DNA of 64,000 nucleotides from Patagioenas fasciata (GCF_037038585.1 NC_092560.1:63120049-63184048), one strand, 5' to 3'; positions 40,101 to 55,100 are shown, counted from the stretch's first letter. Numbers and translations are program-made. The notes: generated from the letters alone by a model not told the origin.

Positions 40101-43100
40101 AGGACTTTTCTGATCTGAGAACATACACAAAACATGTTGATGTGAAACATTACAAATACTATGTTTAGTCTCATTTGAAATCACAAATGCAACTAGCTCA
40201 CAAAATATTTTTGAAGCTGTTTTGTCTTGCCATTGTAAATTCAAGAATGCTATAGTGATTTAATTATAACGAAGGTCACTGAAAAAATATAAATGAAACT
40301 AATTGACCAATCATAATGAGTATGCTTGTTGAAAGGCAGAGTTTTTAAACAGTCGTAATATTTTCTTCTGTTTATTCAATTGTATAAATATTAACACAAG
40401 ATGTTAACAGCTAAGATGAAAGTGTTACTATAAACAAAATGTGTTTTTTAACTTATTTTAGGTGCATTGACATACAGCAGAGTAATGAAGTAGAAAGAAC
40501 ACAAGCACTTCGATTAGTCAGAAAGGTAAAATCTAACTATATATGGTCTTAGCAGCTATACCAGTCAGCTGTGCTGACTCCTGGTTTTCTCCATCAGATT
40601 TTTTTTTTTGCAGTCTCTAATACTTTACCTTACTTTATCAAATGAGAAGAAATTGCAACTGATAATTCAAAAGAGAGAAGGAGGGGTAATGCTAAGCATT
40701 GTTTTGATTTTAATCTGTCACCACTGAAAACCTTAAGTAGTAGACTAGAAAAATCTTGCTGATTTTCCTGTGATAGGGATCAAACTGGACAGGATCCAGG
40801 AAAAAAATACTGAATGATAAATGCAAGGGTATAAGAACCATATTATTAAGTTTCATCTAATGATTTAACATTATTGTATAGTGTGTTGAAGCATCTGTGG
40901 ACCAAGGATGGGAAATACTCTGACATTTGAGAAATGAGGCAAATTGCCTTCACTGGAATAATCAGTTGAAGGAATGCTTCTAGCCTTGTTGCTATATCCA
41001 TAGAGGTTAATTCAATTAATAGTTCTTTTCTCAGATACACAATAAGACATAGATGGTCTGTGGTGGTTACTGTACTGTGTGCCCATGGATATGAGGTGTT
41101 TGAAGCTGTGGTAGCTGTGTTTTAAAGTTTGTCTTATATACGGTTACTGAAGGTATTTTTTCCAGGCAACATACTATTCTGCCTGTATACTGGACTTTGC
41201 TGTTCTTTATTGTGGCTATATTCTTCTACTGAGCATCTTAGGAAGAACTATCAAGGACTTAAGTTTGAAGTAGTTAGAAGAATTGTTTCCCAGGAGCACT
41301 GTGTGTGTTTGAACTGTTCTGTGTGGCTACCAATAAAGTTAAATGCCTTTTTTGTGTCCTATCTGGGCTCCAGCAGTTAAGCGTGTGTTGGCATAGAGGA
41401 GTCAGTACTTTAACAGCTCTCACACAAATTACTGTGAAACACATCTCAAATGGCAAGTTTTATGTTTTCTCAGTCTCACTGTTACCTTACTCTTGTTGTT
41501 TTCCCATCTCTCCTTCTCCCTCTGTATCTCAGACTTAGTGGTTTGATACCAGGATTCCTGAAAGATTATATGAAGTTCTGGAATAAATGAATGTCAAAGA
41601 AAACAATCAGAATTAATTAGTTTGTGTAGAAAATCATTTACTGTGAGCCATGGAAGAGCTTAATAGAGCTCCATGAGCATTACAGAACTATTGTTTTCAG
41701 TTTCAAAGTCTGGATGCAATTCTTTATTTAATCTCATCTTTGATAGCAAAAATGCTTATGTCGGAATGTCATAGATAGAAAACTTTAAAATATTCTCTTG
41801 CTTTCTTTTCTTCCATTTCTTAGAGTAGAAGAACAAAATATAAAATACTAATCCTGTTTCAAGAATTTTTGAAAGGTACTTAATGTTTTGGTTTTTTTTT
41901 TTTTTTTTGAAGTGCAGGTTTAAGTAGCATAGGAAGAGAAAATAAAAACAACTTCAACCCTTTTAAACTTGGTTTCTGATACTTTTTTTTTTCTTGGAAG
42001 ACTTTGAGTGGTTACATTCTCTTTTGACTGTGATCACCTTTACATTTCCTAGTAAGAGCTTTGAATTTAGCAGTATCTTCAGGTATGAAAAGGATGGCAT
42101 AAAGTTGCTTCAGAAAGTGTGGTGGTTTTTTTTTTTTTTGTCTAACAGAAGCCAATAGGTAGGTAGGGTGTTTTATTCTAAAAGCAGAAGTCGGGATTAG
42201 GTTGCAATATGAACCACCTTCCTCTTTTCTAAAGATTAAAGACCGAATTCATAGTCTTACTTCTTTTGTCATATCTGCTTTTAAAGTAGCCTTGCATCAC
42301 TTGTCCTAGGTCTGTAGAATTCCATTTCAATATCTAAGAGCAGAATGAAGGCAAGTCCAAAGGTTTGTATGTATTCTACTGATGCACGTGGGATTGCATA
42401 TTAAAAGAAAGAAGTCTTTCCTTCTCATGTCTTAAAACCAAAGAAAACAATGAAGCAGAACAGCCTTAAGAGTCTACTTGTGACCTCACACTAAGTACAT
42501 GTCAGTGTCTGTAAGAAAAAAAGTTTTAATTTTGTAGGGTAGATTATTACACCCATTCTGTTGCTAATTCTTCTTCCTTCATGTCATTGTAAAAGTGAAA
42601 GAGCCGCATGGGTGGAGAAGAGTTTGGGTTTTTTTCTCTTTAGAGTCCTACCTTAAAGCTTCCTGTTTTGTGGGTGATAACATGATGCGCAAGAAGAAAT
42701 TTCTCAAAAACACATGTTAAAAATAAACTTGTTAAAGTGTTCAAATATATTTTTCATAATGGTTGATCTCATTTTAACATCCTTTGTAAATAGGGTAAAA
42801 CAATCTTCTTTGTCTGAACAAATACCTAGAAGACATCTGAGGGAGCTGTAAAATTCATATAGAACAAAATAATTTTTGAAAAATAATCGAGATAAGCCTA
42901 CTTTTGTTGGAAACAAAGGGGGTATTAAACAAAACCTTTGAAATCTAGCCAAAAATTTTTAGATGTTTGATGCATATTGAGTATTTTTTTACATCTCACT
43001 TTTTTTTGTTAGTAGAAAAAAATGTGGCATGGTTGAGTGGACTGAAACAAATTGTCTTCCCTTTTTAAGCAGTCAGATGAAAAACAACAACTTCGTCTTT

Positions 43101-46100
43101 ACTAACACATCATTTAGTCATGCTCATGTTCCATAGTATAGGGTTATGTATATTTAAATTTTTCAAACTGTGAAAAAAACATGAACAAACAGCTAATCAG
43201 CCTTTGGATTTACAGCCTCATTTGGGGGAGGGTGAGGAGTGGTGTTATTGTTCTGGAGTGGGTTTTTTGCCTTGAATGTGTTCACGAGATCTTGGAGCTT
43301 AGTCTGGTGTAAATTTTGAGGATTTCTGTGATGCAGGAGCTCTTCAGTAGCATAAATGAACGTTGACTATTAAAATCTGTTCTTCTGTTCCGTCTCAGAT
43401 TTATTGCTTGGTTTTTTTTTTTTTTTATTTGAAGAATGAGTTGATTCATGGATGCATGTCTTGTTTTCATATTTGCTTTTCAGTTTAACATGCTTAATGA
43501 GTGTGTGTGTGGTTTGTGCCGTAGCTATGTAACAAGAAATTGAATTACTCCACAGTTCTAAGATCGGGTACTATGCAAGAGGACATAGGGTTATTACTGA
43601 CAGTTGCCTTCCAAATACTACAGCAGCTGCTTCTGTTCATTCAACTTTTTTGTACTCTGCAGCAATCTAAGGCTCTGTGTTCTGAAGGGGAGATTTTAGC
43701 TTTGGCTAATAAACCATTGAATAGGTAGTCAAGAATCTGCTGCGATATGAATGAGTCTTTTAGAAGAGTTTGTAATCTACTATGTGTCATCGAATAGTAT
43801 TCTTCCTTGCAAAAATACATTAAAAAGGTAGCCATAATTCTCTCTGCAACAGTCATCTTTTTAACCCTTTCTTATTATGATAAAATAATATAAAAAAGAA
43901 AAAACTGAAGCGGGAAGAGAAAGATAAACTTAAAAACAAAAAATTCCAAGAACAAAATAAATAGTTTTGAGGATTTCCAGGAATAACAAAGTACTATATC
44001 AAGTGGTCTGTCTGGTTCTATCTAGGAAACAGAATGCTGGTGAATCTGTGAGTATATTTAGAGAAATATGAAGAAACAAGAAGGCTTTTTCTTTCATTTT
44101 TGGCAGATGATCACTGTGAATGCTTCATTGTTCCCCAGCTCTATTACTAATTCTTTGATAGCAGTTGGAAATGATGGTCTTCAAGAAAGAGACAGAATGG
44201 TTCGAGCATGTATAGCCATTATCTGTGAACTAGGTAAGATAATTGCAAGCTAATTAAGAAAAAATTGATATGATTGTCATCAGTTTTCTAAGAGATTCGG
44301 TTCTCTGGGTCACATTAAATAGATGGTATTCAAATAATTAAGAGTGTTTGTTTAAAAATTAATTAGATGTTAAACGTTCTTAATGTCGGTTTCCTGGATT
44401 TTAGTCATTAGTTTGATATAAAACACAATCACTTTAGCTTGAAATCAAAATCTCTTAAGTGAAGTACCTGAAGATTTCAGGTGCAGATCTTTCCTTAAAC
44501 ACTTGCCAATTTTTGATTTACCTTAAAAATATTTCCCTTCTGCACTTGATGTTTCTAAAACTAATGGATTGGAAACAAGGAGAATTCCATACATAAGATG
44601 CTGACAAATGTGCAAGAGTTCAGAAAACTACAAAGGATCTCCCTTTAAAATTTACAGTGGGTTACTTGGCTTCTGGAAGTCTGTATTTGTGTCCGTATAA
44701 AAGCTCTCTGGACAGTGGTTTATACTGACTCCAAACACTTGCACATGGGTGCTGATTTTTAAACTTTTTAAAAAATCTGTCAATGAGAACTTCAGCAATA
44801 TTTTCAAGATACAAATTTTTGTTTTAGAGAAATAAATTATCTCTTTTGTATTCTAGTATAAATATTTAATCTGTGTCAGTCCAGTGAAACACAAAACCTT
44901 TTTGCCAGGAAATCCAGAAACTGTTGTATGGAAACCTGGTTGGGAAATTGTTGCACTGTGATGACTGACTGACCAGTATTTTTGTTCATGATAAATTAAT
45001 CCAAAGTCTCAATTCATTACTAATATCAGTCAGTTCCATCAAAATCTTTACATGTGCCTCAGCAGTGTTCGGGAAGAAAAAGGGATATGTACTAAAGAGA
45101 GGACATGTTTTTCAAATTGTAAGCCATGACATGTTATCTTTCCTATCGCTGGTCAAAGTGACACGTTTTTCTTCATTTAGCGCTTCAGAATCCGGAGGTG
45201 GTGGCTCTTCGGGGTGGTTTAAGTACCATCTTGAAAAATGTGATTGATTGTCAGCTAAGCCGAATAAATGAGGCTCTGATAACCACAGTTTTGCACCTCA
45301 TTAATCATCCAAAGACCCGACAGTATGTGCGAGCAGATGTAGAATTAGAGGTAGGTTCAGTTTTACTTGTTTAGTGACAGAAATTAAACATTGTATTACT
45401 AATTGAAATGTTTAATTTTCCTCTCAGATTTCACCCCCCGTATTAGTGCAAAATGTTCAAAGTGTAACATTTTAGGCTAAGAGCATGATGATTTATAAAG
45501 CTGGAATAACATGACAGATTGGAGTGGGACTGAGGAAAGGGCAAGACCCGTTTACCTGTGTTCTCATGTGAAAGTAATGCATGTTTTTCTTTTGTTCAGC
45601 GAATTTTAGCTCCTTACACAGATTTTCACTACAGGCATAATCCAGACACAGCAGAAGGACAACTCAAGTAAGTGTTAGTGCTGCTAATTGTGCTACCAGT
45701 TGTGTTCATGGTATTGGAATTAAACTGTTTTCAAAGTGAAAAAGCAATGAACTAATACTAAACTACTTGAAGTTGAATACAGTAGGTTAGAATGCAGCCT
45801 TCTGAAATATTGTTAAGCATTTAAGATCTAAAAGGGCTTGTTTGGTCTGGAGAACAGAAGGTTGGGACACATCCCCCACCGTCAATAGCAGCCTTTCTAA
45901 TATGTATGAAGAAATTATAAAGATGATGTAGACAGAGCCCTTCATGGTGGGGAATGGTGAGAGGAGAAGAAGCAACAGCAAGAAATTGAAATAAGAGAGA
46001 TTCTACCTTGATATAAGGATGGAGCAGGGGGAGGGATTTTCTCTGAGTCCAGTGAAGTGTTTGGAACTGGCTGTCCAGAGAGGTCCTGCAGCCTCCATCC

Positions 46101-49100
46101 TCGATTGTTTCTCGGACGCAACTGGATAAAGCCTTGAGTATAATGTGGTCTGGTCTCATAGCTGACAACTTTGTGGTGGAATTTGGACTAGACACCTACT
46201 GAGATTGCTTGAATTACTATTTTTATTATATTTATATTATATTTATCTGTATTACATGTTGTATATTATATATTTGTATATCATGTATTATATTAGTATA
46301 TTTTTTTTTATTTATTTATTATCAAAAGGCATTACATGCATAGATCTGGGTAACGGAATAAGGTCCAAATCTTTAGGTATCTGCTGTAGACTCACTGCCT
46401 ATGGAGATGCAGAATGATTCAACCAAACACATGTATGTGCTTAATTTGGGCTGTTACCCTCTTGCAGTGGAAACTCTCCTGAAAAAGGAAAGTAACAATA
46501 CTTTAAAAACCTAATCTTTGTGTAAGTGTTTATATGCATTGGATAGATGCATATACACATTACATATCTGCATACACACAAGACTTTTCTTACTCTGGAT
46601 TCTGTCCCACATCGGAAATCTCAGTTAACTGCTTTTTACTTGCTATGTAACACTGCTACTGTTACACTACATAACACTGCTTGTTTTATAGTAATTAACT
46701 GTATTGTGACATTTACTGTTTTAATGACAGGGAGGACAGAGAAGCTCGGTTCCTAGCTAGTAAAATGGGAATAGTGGCAGCATTTCGATCATGGGCAGGT
46801 AAGATTTTTTTCTTTCTTTGACGTTGGATGACTGGATGGAGAATTTTACTGTGTAGTATAAAAGAGTGGTTCGTTTAAACACATAATCTGTTTCATTTGG
46901 TGTGTCTAAACTTCTGTCAATACATTATTCTTCAGAGCTGATGGTTTCTTTGTCAATTATCCTTATGTGTGATCTTCTCATTAGAGGTAAAATTGGGGTG
47001 TGTAGCAATGACTGGGTGCACCCAGCTCTATTACTGCATTGCAACTGGGATGTGGTCACTATGCTCTTGGAAAAAAATTCTCTGAGGCACACCGTGAAAC
47101 ATATTTAAATGTCCATAGTGTGTTAGTGACTATGAGTGCTTAAGTTCTTGTCTTAGAATTGAGTATTTTCTTCAAGTTCATATAAAGTACATGTCATTAA
47201 ATAAAAACTTGTTAGCAAAAATAAATAAATCAGTAGGTGAGATTTTTCATCTTTTTGTAATTTTTAAATAAATAAGGTTTGGATTTATTTGTAATATCTA
47301 AGACAGAAAGGTGTACAAACCTGCAGGCTTTGTTCATTTAAAGTTGCATTTTGGAGAAACTTTTATTTTCTAGATAGTATGTTTCTGTAAGTTTTAGTTT
47401 ATTCTGTGAAGCAGGAAGGGAAATGTTCAAGGATATGGGCAAAGTTACTGTCTTTGCAGCCATATTTTTAATAGGGACTGGTATTCTGTAAAATTTAGCA
47501 TCAATTTAAAGATTTTCAGTATTAATTTTGAAATATTAAACTAATTGAGTAAAAATACAGTGTGAAAGGAGCAACCTATAAGAGAGGCTCCCAGATTTTA
47601 GGCGAAGTTACATCTGCTGTGATGAAACTTCTGGAGATGCGCAGTGGTCATTTGGGAAAATGTAGTTTAAAATAGTGCACAGAGAATGTTATTCCAAGTA
47701 TGTTTAAACTTGCTGTTTAGAATTCACCTGAGATTAAAAGAAACTGAATAATTTGTTAGGCTAAAATACAGCTTTTGATGGAGAAACTACCAAAATGATG
47801 CAGATCTTTCAGTTTAATATTCATCCCTTATTGACAATTTCATCTTTTCTTTCTGCTGCTTATTGCATATAAATGTTTTTGCAGTTAGTTTGAAAGTACT
47901 GTTCACAGTAATAAGGGCAAAAGTAGCTATAGCTTTGTGATTAGAAAGTTTTATTAGATATTACTGATGGGAGAAGAGATAACATTATAAAGGCGAAAAT
48001 ATTTTTGATTAGTAATTTTTATCATCTGTACTTGTGATCAGTCTGGAAATCAAGTTTATCAGTGTGTCTGTTTTTTTGTTTGGTGAAGGAATATCATTAT
48101 GTATTTAATGTTTTCTAGGTATTATCAGTCTGTGCAAACCTGGAAATTCTGGGATTCAGTCTCTTATTGGGGTACTCTGTATACCAAATATGGAAATACG
48201 GGTAGGTGGTAAATATTTAATAGCAATATAGGAATGATATTGGATGTTTCCGTTAATGTATTCGTAACATTTTAATGATTTAGTGGTTTAAACACAGACC
48301 CTAGTTATGCGACCACTACTGTTGGGTTTTTGACCCCCAAGTTCAAGTCTATAATTCCATTATAAAATTCCTGTGATGATGGAAACATACCCAGTGTGTC
48401 TAAGAGGAGGGAATGCAGGAGACAAAGGTACATAGATTAATTTTTGCTTTTGTCACAAGTCAAAGCAAGTTCATAGTAGCTGCAGTTACGAGTTTAAAGC
48501 ATAATAATCAAAACTGAATTAGAGAAAAAGAGAAATGTTTCTTTCCAATTACCTATTAAACCAGTAAGTTGGCGGTGGCAGCAGTAACTCTTCTAAAAAT
48601 TTATAATCCAAATAGCCTGGACTTCTGTAGAATTCATAGTGACAATAAGGCATGGTTCTAAAGCAAACAAGCCCATTTCCCTTCTTCTCTCGGTTATTTC
48701 AGTTTATGAAAATAAACATATTATCAAAAAAAAAAAACCCTGAAGTAAAGACACCAGTTTTAGCACTCTATAGAAATCTTCAATATTAGTAGTGAACACA
48801 GGACAATTTTTGTAAACCTATAAAATTCATATCGTGTGGTGGTTTTTTTTGTAGCGAGGTCTGCTTGAAGTTCTCTATGATATATTTCGCCTTCCTCTCC
48901 CTGTAATCGCAGAAGAATTTATTGAGGCGCTTCTCAGCGTAGGTAAGTATATACAACCTGTTGACATAAAAATTCTGTCTGTTAAGCTCTCCTACAAATT
49001 TGAACCATTCAGTGTTTCCCCCATGTTGTAAATTACATTAGTGTTAACTGTTTCATTGCTGAATTCACTGGATGCTCTGAAGTCCCATTTTAAATTCTTT

Positions 49101-52100
49101 GCCAGCTGTTAAGTGTTGTAAGTTTGATAGAAGAGCAGCAGTGGAGCATAATGGAGCATTTACACCAAAGACTGTAAACACATTGCTACAAAATAAGACT
49201 TCTTTGAAGTGTTAGAAGCATTAATAATGTAACAGTGTTACTGAATGTTACAGAAAAAGAGTATTTTCTTTATCTTTTGTATCTGCTAACTACCTTCACT
49301 GCACTTCTGCTGACTTCTACTTTTCCTGGAGCAAGTGTATGCTTTTTCATGTCTTTATATTTAGCAGAATTAGTCTTTTATCTGTATAATTACTCCTTTG
49401 TAAACCCAGGAATATCTTCTGCTTTATCTCACAGTGCAAAAGTATGACCCCCAAAAGGAGCAAGTTTCAGCCTTTAATGTTCCAGAAATGAGCTTCTCGA
49501 AACTCTGGTTATAAATGTTCTGTCATGCAGTTGCTTATAAAAGCTTTATCCTTGTTCCATGTTTATAAGTAAATAAGTTCATTCTTTGTTGCAAACTTTC
49601 TACTTTGTGACCTATGGATGTACGTTATAAAATTTTAAGTGTTATGATATTTTCTGTTAAACAAGTTTAATGTGTTTATGAACTGGAAATGTCATTATTT
49701 TGGTTCATACTTACATACAGTCTTTTTCCTGGCATTGAAGTTAGCCTTGCTTTGTACAGGAATATGGATTAGATGACTTGTTAGACACACCTTTTGACAA
49801 AATGTTCTATAATTTGAAACCTGAAATAACATTTGTTGGCAAGAACTATTACTTACTTACTGACAACCGTTAAAATAACACTATGAAATCCAGTGTTATA
49901 ATGACCGTTGTCCGTATTTTCTTATTTTAGATCCAAGCAGGTTTCAGGACTGCTGGAGACTTTCTGATGGCTTTGTAGCTGCTGAAGCTAAGACCATACT
50001 ACCCCATCGAGCCAGGTCGAGGTAAGCATTTAATGAATTTAGTATAAACCCTTGGTTTTGTTTTGTGGCATTGTTGACAAAGTATTTCTTCTTTTTTTGA
50101 AGACATAGTAAGAAATGAACTTTCTAAACTGTTTCCATACTTTTTTTTCTACTTAGGCCTGATCTCATGGATAATTATTTGGCTTTAGTGCTCTCAGCTT
50201 TTATTACCAATGGACTTCTAGAGGTAACTAGTGGCTTTTAGTCTGAATAGATGCTGCTTGTTTTTCCTGTAAACACTAAAATAAGATGTTATATGTTAAA
50301 TGATGTAATAATTTTTTAACTTTCTGAAGGGTCTGGTTGAAGTGATCACAAGTAGTGATGACCATGTATCTGTGAGAGCAACTATCCTTTTAGGAGAACT
50401 TTTGCACATGGTAAGTAAAACTTTTTGCTGAGATAAGTAGTGTTGGTAGCTAATTGTAAATAGATATTTCCTATTATAGCTTTGAATTTATGTTACGAAT
50501 TTGAAACATCTGCTTTTCATCAGAATAATGGGTAAATTTACATTACATCTTTTGGCACTTTGTATATTAAGAGCAGTATGCATCAATAGGAAGGCCATTT
50601 AGAAAGTATTCAAAGTACTAGAGTTTATGCTCAAAGGATAGTCCTCAGCTCTCAGAGTCTCACCAGTACACTTCCTTGCCTCAGTAGCCAGTTGTATTTT
50701 TAATTTGGAGTCCTGCAAATCTACCTGTTACTGTGTTTGGGAAAAGAACCACTGCTGAATTTTGCTTTTCTTAGAATAATGGTAGCCCTCTGGCAGCATG
50801 TTTTAGCTTTGTGTCTCGCAGGCAAGGTAGCTGAAACAGTTTTCAGCTTGATGTGGCTGGGACACTTGATGTTCTTCACTCAGGCAACTCCACGTTGGCA
50901 GAGTGCTCTTTCAGCGCTGCTGTGGGTAGCCCTGCTACGGAGAAGCTGAAGGGACCTTGCTTCATTCCACTTCCCCCTACCTAATGTATCTTTTACAGTA
51001 GCTTCTATATCTTAACCTGGACTATTTTGATATAGAGATGATATAAGTGTATTGCTATACAATCCAGTGCTTCTTTCAGCCTCCTGAGGAGCTGAGAGTC
51101 ATGTATTAAATGATATGATTTACCTTTCTTGCAAAACAGTTTATTTTTTACATCTTCTCTTGATGACGAGAATAGTGTATGCAGCAGACCATGTTTTGGC
51201 CCTTTCTTGGGTTTTTTTTTGATCTTATTTCCAAATAAACTACTTTATAAGAGAGTAAGATTGTGAACTGTGACTTTCTCTTACAAAAATTTGAGTGTGA
51301 CTTAGCAGACATAGTGTGCATCTTCAGACAGTTGGCTCATTTCAGTGGTACTTAGTGCTAAAAAAAAAATCACAATCTTTAGGTATAGGATTGCTTATTA
51401 CTACAGTGATTTATAACATTTCCACAAAACAGCATGGGTCACAACTATAACCAGTCTGTGCATTAGTCTCTCCAGGGAATTGGTGGAATTTTTGGAGTAT
51501 TCAGTCAGCCATGTCATTTGAAAAGAGGAATCTGTAATAATAGATGCTGTTTTTCTGGTTCTGGAGCACTTTTGAATGCAAGTGACTGTTACTGAGATCT
51601 GGGTAGACTGCAAAGCATAGGTATTTTTCAGTTTTCTGAAGAGGTGGTTTGTTAGTCAGAGGTGTTTCTTTATCAAAATACTGAAAAAATGTTTGTACTT
51701 TTATTAGTTTTAGGGCATTGAGGTAATTTCTTTATCTTAATTATTAGATTTCCAAAAATATTTTAAGAACTACCTTTTTTTTTTCAAAAGAAAAAAAAGG
51801 CAATTAAATGGAAGTTATATTAGTTCATCAGATTGGGGAGGAGGGCAGAAATATTGGTAGTCAAAAGTTTTTAACAGAAATCATCAGCTTAAATTGTATC
51901 TCTGATTTTGGTTTTTTTAGTACTTTTACACACATGATGTCACTACTGAAAAAAACACAAATGTGAAAAATATATATTGGAAGGTTCTGAAAACTAAAGT
52001 TGTCTGAAGTTACTTTCAATTGTATTTCAGATTGATTAGTTTAAGAAATATTCAAAATGTTATGTGTAATTATTGCTCTGGTTTGCAAAAGGTAGGTTTT

Positions 52101-55100
52101 TTTGTGATGCATTTGTGAAGAATCTACCACTTTTCACAAGACTTCCAAATGTCGATCCTAAAGAGATGGATGAAAATGTTGTAGTAAGTTATTCTAACTG
52201 GTCTCTTGTTGTTTTGTAGGCAAACACAATTCTTCCTCATTCTCACAGCCATCACCTGCACTGCTTACCAACGCTAATGAACATGGCGGCATCTTTTGAC
52301 ATCCTGAAAGAGAAAAGACTGTAAGAATTCGAAGTTAACCTTAAAAGCTAAAATACTTTCATCTCCTTTTCCACTTATACAGTGAAAACCTACAGGAGAA
52401 TTTTTCTGGTGGCCAAAACCACTGCTGTCTTTATTTAAAAGCAAACACGTGTAGAAATGCTCTGTCACATAACTAAGGAAATAGTTTCCAGTGCATGATT
52501 CCAGAAGTGTTTACGATAACAATTTAGAAATTCAGAAGGAAAGTTTTGATAGTAGATTTCAGCACACTTGCATAGATTGCAAGATTTTTACACAGAATTT
52601 TTCTTAAACAAGCTCTAAGGCACTGTTTGGCCAGACAATATCTGAGATGTGTTCTATGTGTTTGACCTCTCCACTGTTTCACACTTATTCTTTGGCATTT
52701 TCATACAATTAAATTTTTGAAACTAAAAAGGCCCATACCATTTTTTTTCTTCTGTTTTTGTTTATCTGTGGATAATTAAACAGTAATAGACTAAATCAAT
52801 TAGTCATTATTAGTGTGAGCAACAGCAGAAAATATAGTATTGCCGTGTTTGTGTGTTAAACCTCTTTTTCTTCAGAAGTGGTTATATTGTAACAGTGTAA
52901 TTACGTTAAAACTTTCTGGTGCTTTTGTTTCAAATTGCACTGATATTCTTTTCAGTTCCTTTTAGTTCCATTGAAGTATAAGAATGTATGAACACAAATT
53001 TTAAATTTAGTGCAGCATTCTGCAGTGGCATCTAGTTAAGCGATATTAGGGAGCTGTTTGAACCTCCTGATGCCAATCAAATAAGGTGTATTTAGGGATC
53101 TGACTTGAAAAAAAATGCTTATAGAAACCTTTTCTTCGTCTTTGAACTAGAAACACCTGAATTTTGCGATTTTAAAAACCTATGGGCTTATATATTTCAC
53201 TGATGTGTGTGCTTTTTTTTTTTTTTTAGAATTTCTCTATATATCTATTAATCTTGCAATGTAACCTCTGAAGTGGTATGTCATAAAATACCATCTCCTG
53301 AGCACTTCACACAATTCAAATCTCCAGAGGAAAAAAGTCAAATAATTTGACAGATTCTTGTGTCTTTAATATATGTTTCTGTAACTCAGTGTTCTGACTT
53401 GCATTTCTTCTTTGTAGACGACCATTTAAATTGAATGTTAGTTTTTTTCCTAATAATAAATTGTGGGAAATGTTTTTGTTAATTACTATTGCCATTCCTG
53501 ATCTGCCTTGTCCAATAAGTATTCTGGTAAATATATCAAAACTTTGTATTTTTTCTTTTCTTGTGTTGTCACTGGTAAGTTACAGAAGCTTTCTGAACTG
53601 CTACTGTGAAATTAAAAGTGCTGCTTGTAAAGTGCTTCCAAGAAACATAGTGCTCTTCTGCTTTTTGATTTCAAAATTTTTTTTATATGTCAGTTGAAGA
53701 TATTTTACTAATAAAACACATATATTTTTAAAAAAAATGCATATCTGAAACTCCATCACAGAATATTTCATTTGTTCAGCACTGTGGAAGAAGAGGAAGG
53801 ATGAAGGGCAGAAGGGATACATTTTTGGTTTACTTGCAGTTTTTTTGCTTTTTGGCATTTGTAAACATACCCGATAGAGAAGTAAGAAGACTCCTTTTTC
53901 TTGGAAGAAAGTGATTTTGTGGAAGTATTTTTTTTTTATATGGGGATCTTGATTTTTGCCAATAGGCAGTGTTGTTTCATACTCTGAAAAACTCTAAGGC
54001 CTGTTATGGATTAAATATACATGATTTATATAAGTGGCCAAATTCAAAGATATTTGTTTGTTTGAAGATGATACAAAATCACTCTCCTACCCTATGAGAA
54101 TTTCTGTTTATGGGGAAGAAAGGTAGACTTACCACCACAATTGTAGACTTCCTTATTTTATTTGGTCAGCAGGGTTTTTTCTGCTACCACAATTTTGTAA
54201 TTAACTGTTTCTGCCGTGGTGAAATGTTATTTCTGTCACTTCCTATCTTTTCCCTTAAAACTTGTTACACACTGCTGCTGAACTCTTTAGATATGAAGAG
54301 CAGGAAAATCCTACTGATATTTCTGCCACCCTCTGGGGAAAAAGAAAAGGGAGAATTTAAAATAAATACTTTGTTAGTCAAAGTTGTAGCTAGCCCCCTC
54401 AACTCTCAGCTTTACTGGAGAACGTTGATCTTCTGTGATGTGTCAGAATATTTTACCAGCTTTAATCTTTACAATATCTTCCGTGAACTGTGATAGACAC
54501 CACTAATTCCAGAGTAGAAGAAAATGTATCAGTAAGGCTCATTCTTCAGTGCTAGAAATTGTGAAAGATAATTTTCTCTTTAATTTCAATACAATACTGA
54601 GACCCAAGGAAGTACGAAAACCTGTATCAAGAGGGTTATTTTTATTTGCTTCAGAATTGTTGGTCAATTCTTTCTTGAGCTATCTTTATTTAAGTAAGAT
54701 AAAGCAGTAGTGTTCTTTAGTTGGATAATAGATGACAAACACTGATTATAGTATTTTCTTTGCATCAGACGAGCAAGTGCCGCACTCAACTGCTTAAAGC
54801 GTTTTCATGAGATGAAGAAAAGAGGACCTAAACCGTACAGCCTCCATTTAGATCATATTATTCAGAAAGCAATGTCAACCCACCAAAAAAGAGATCAGTA
54901 CCGTGTGCAGAAAGACATCTTTATTTTAAAGGTATTACCATTATTGTTTTTTCAAAACTGAATTCGACTTTGTATTTTGGAGGCTTAGATCTTACCTCCC
55001 AAGCTTCACTCTCTTATTTAATTCAGAGCCATTTATGTGATATCTTTGTAGTATTTTTTTTCATTTAATTTGTCTTGTAGGTACTTGTAGATGCTATGTT

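Larger units (their letters stand above)
45668..46730 (+). other. RICTOR: RICTOR intron 9 (1063 bp), one third CR1
   Basis: It contains a sense-oriented CR1 fragment at 45832-46225, immediately followed by an extremely AT-rich stretch to about 46325. The rest is unique. Confidence 0.9.

Noticed and set aside
43540..43860. Interval in intron 6 open on both strands (62 and 71 codons)
   Set aside because: I considered a processed pseudogene or transposase remnant, but recognised no family and saw no poly(A) tail or flanking duplication.
54110..54493. 127-codon open frame in intron 16
   Set aside because: The translation is T-rich and hydrophobic with no recognisable family and no good splice signals in phase with exons 16 or 17.
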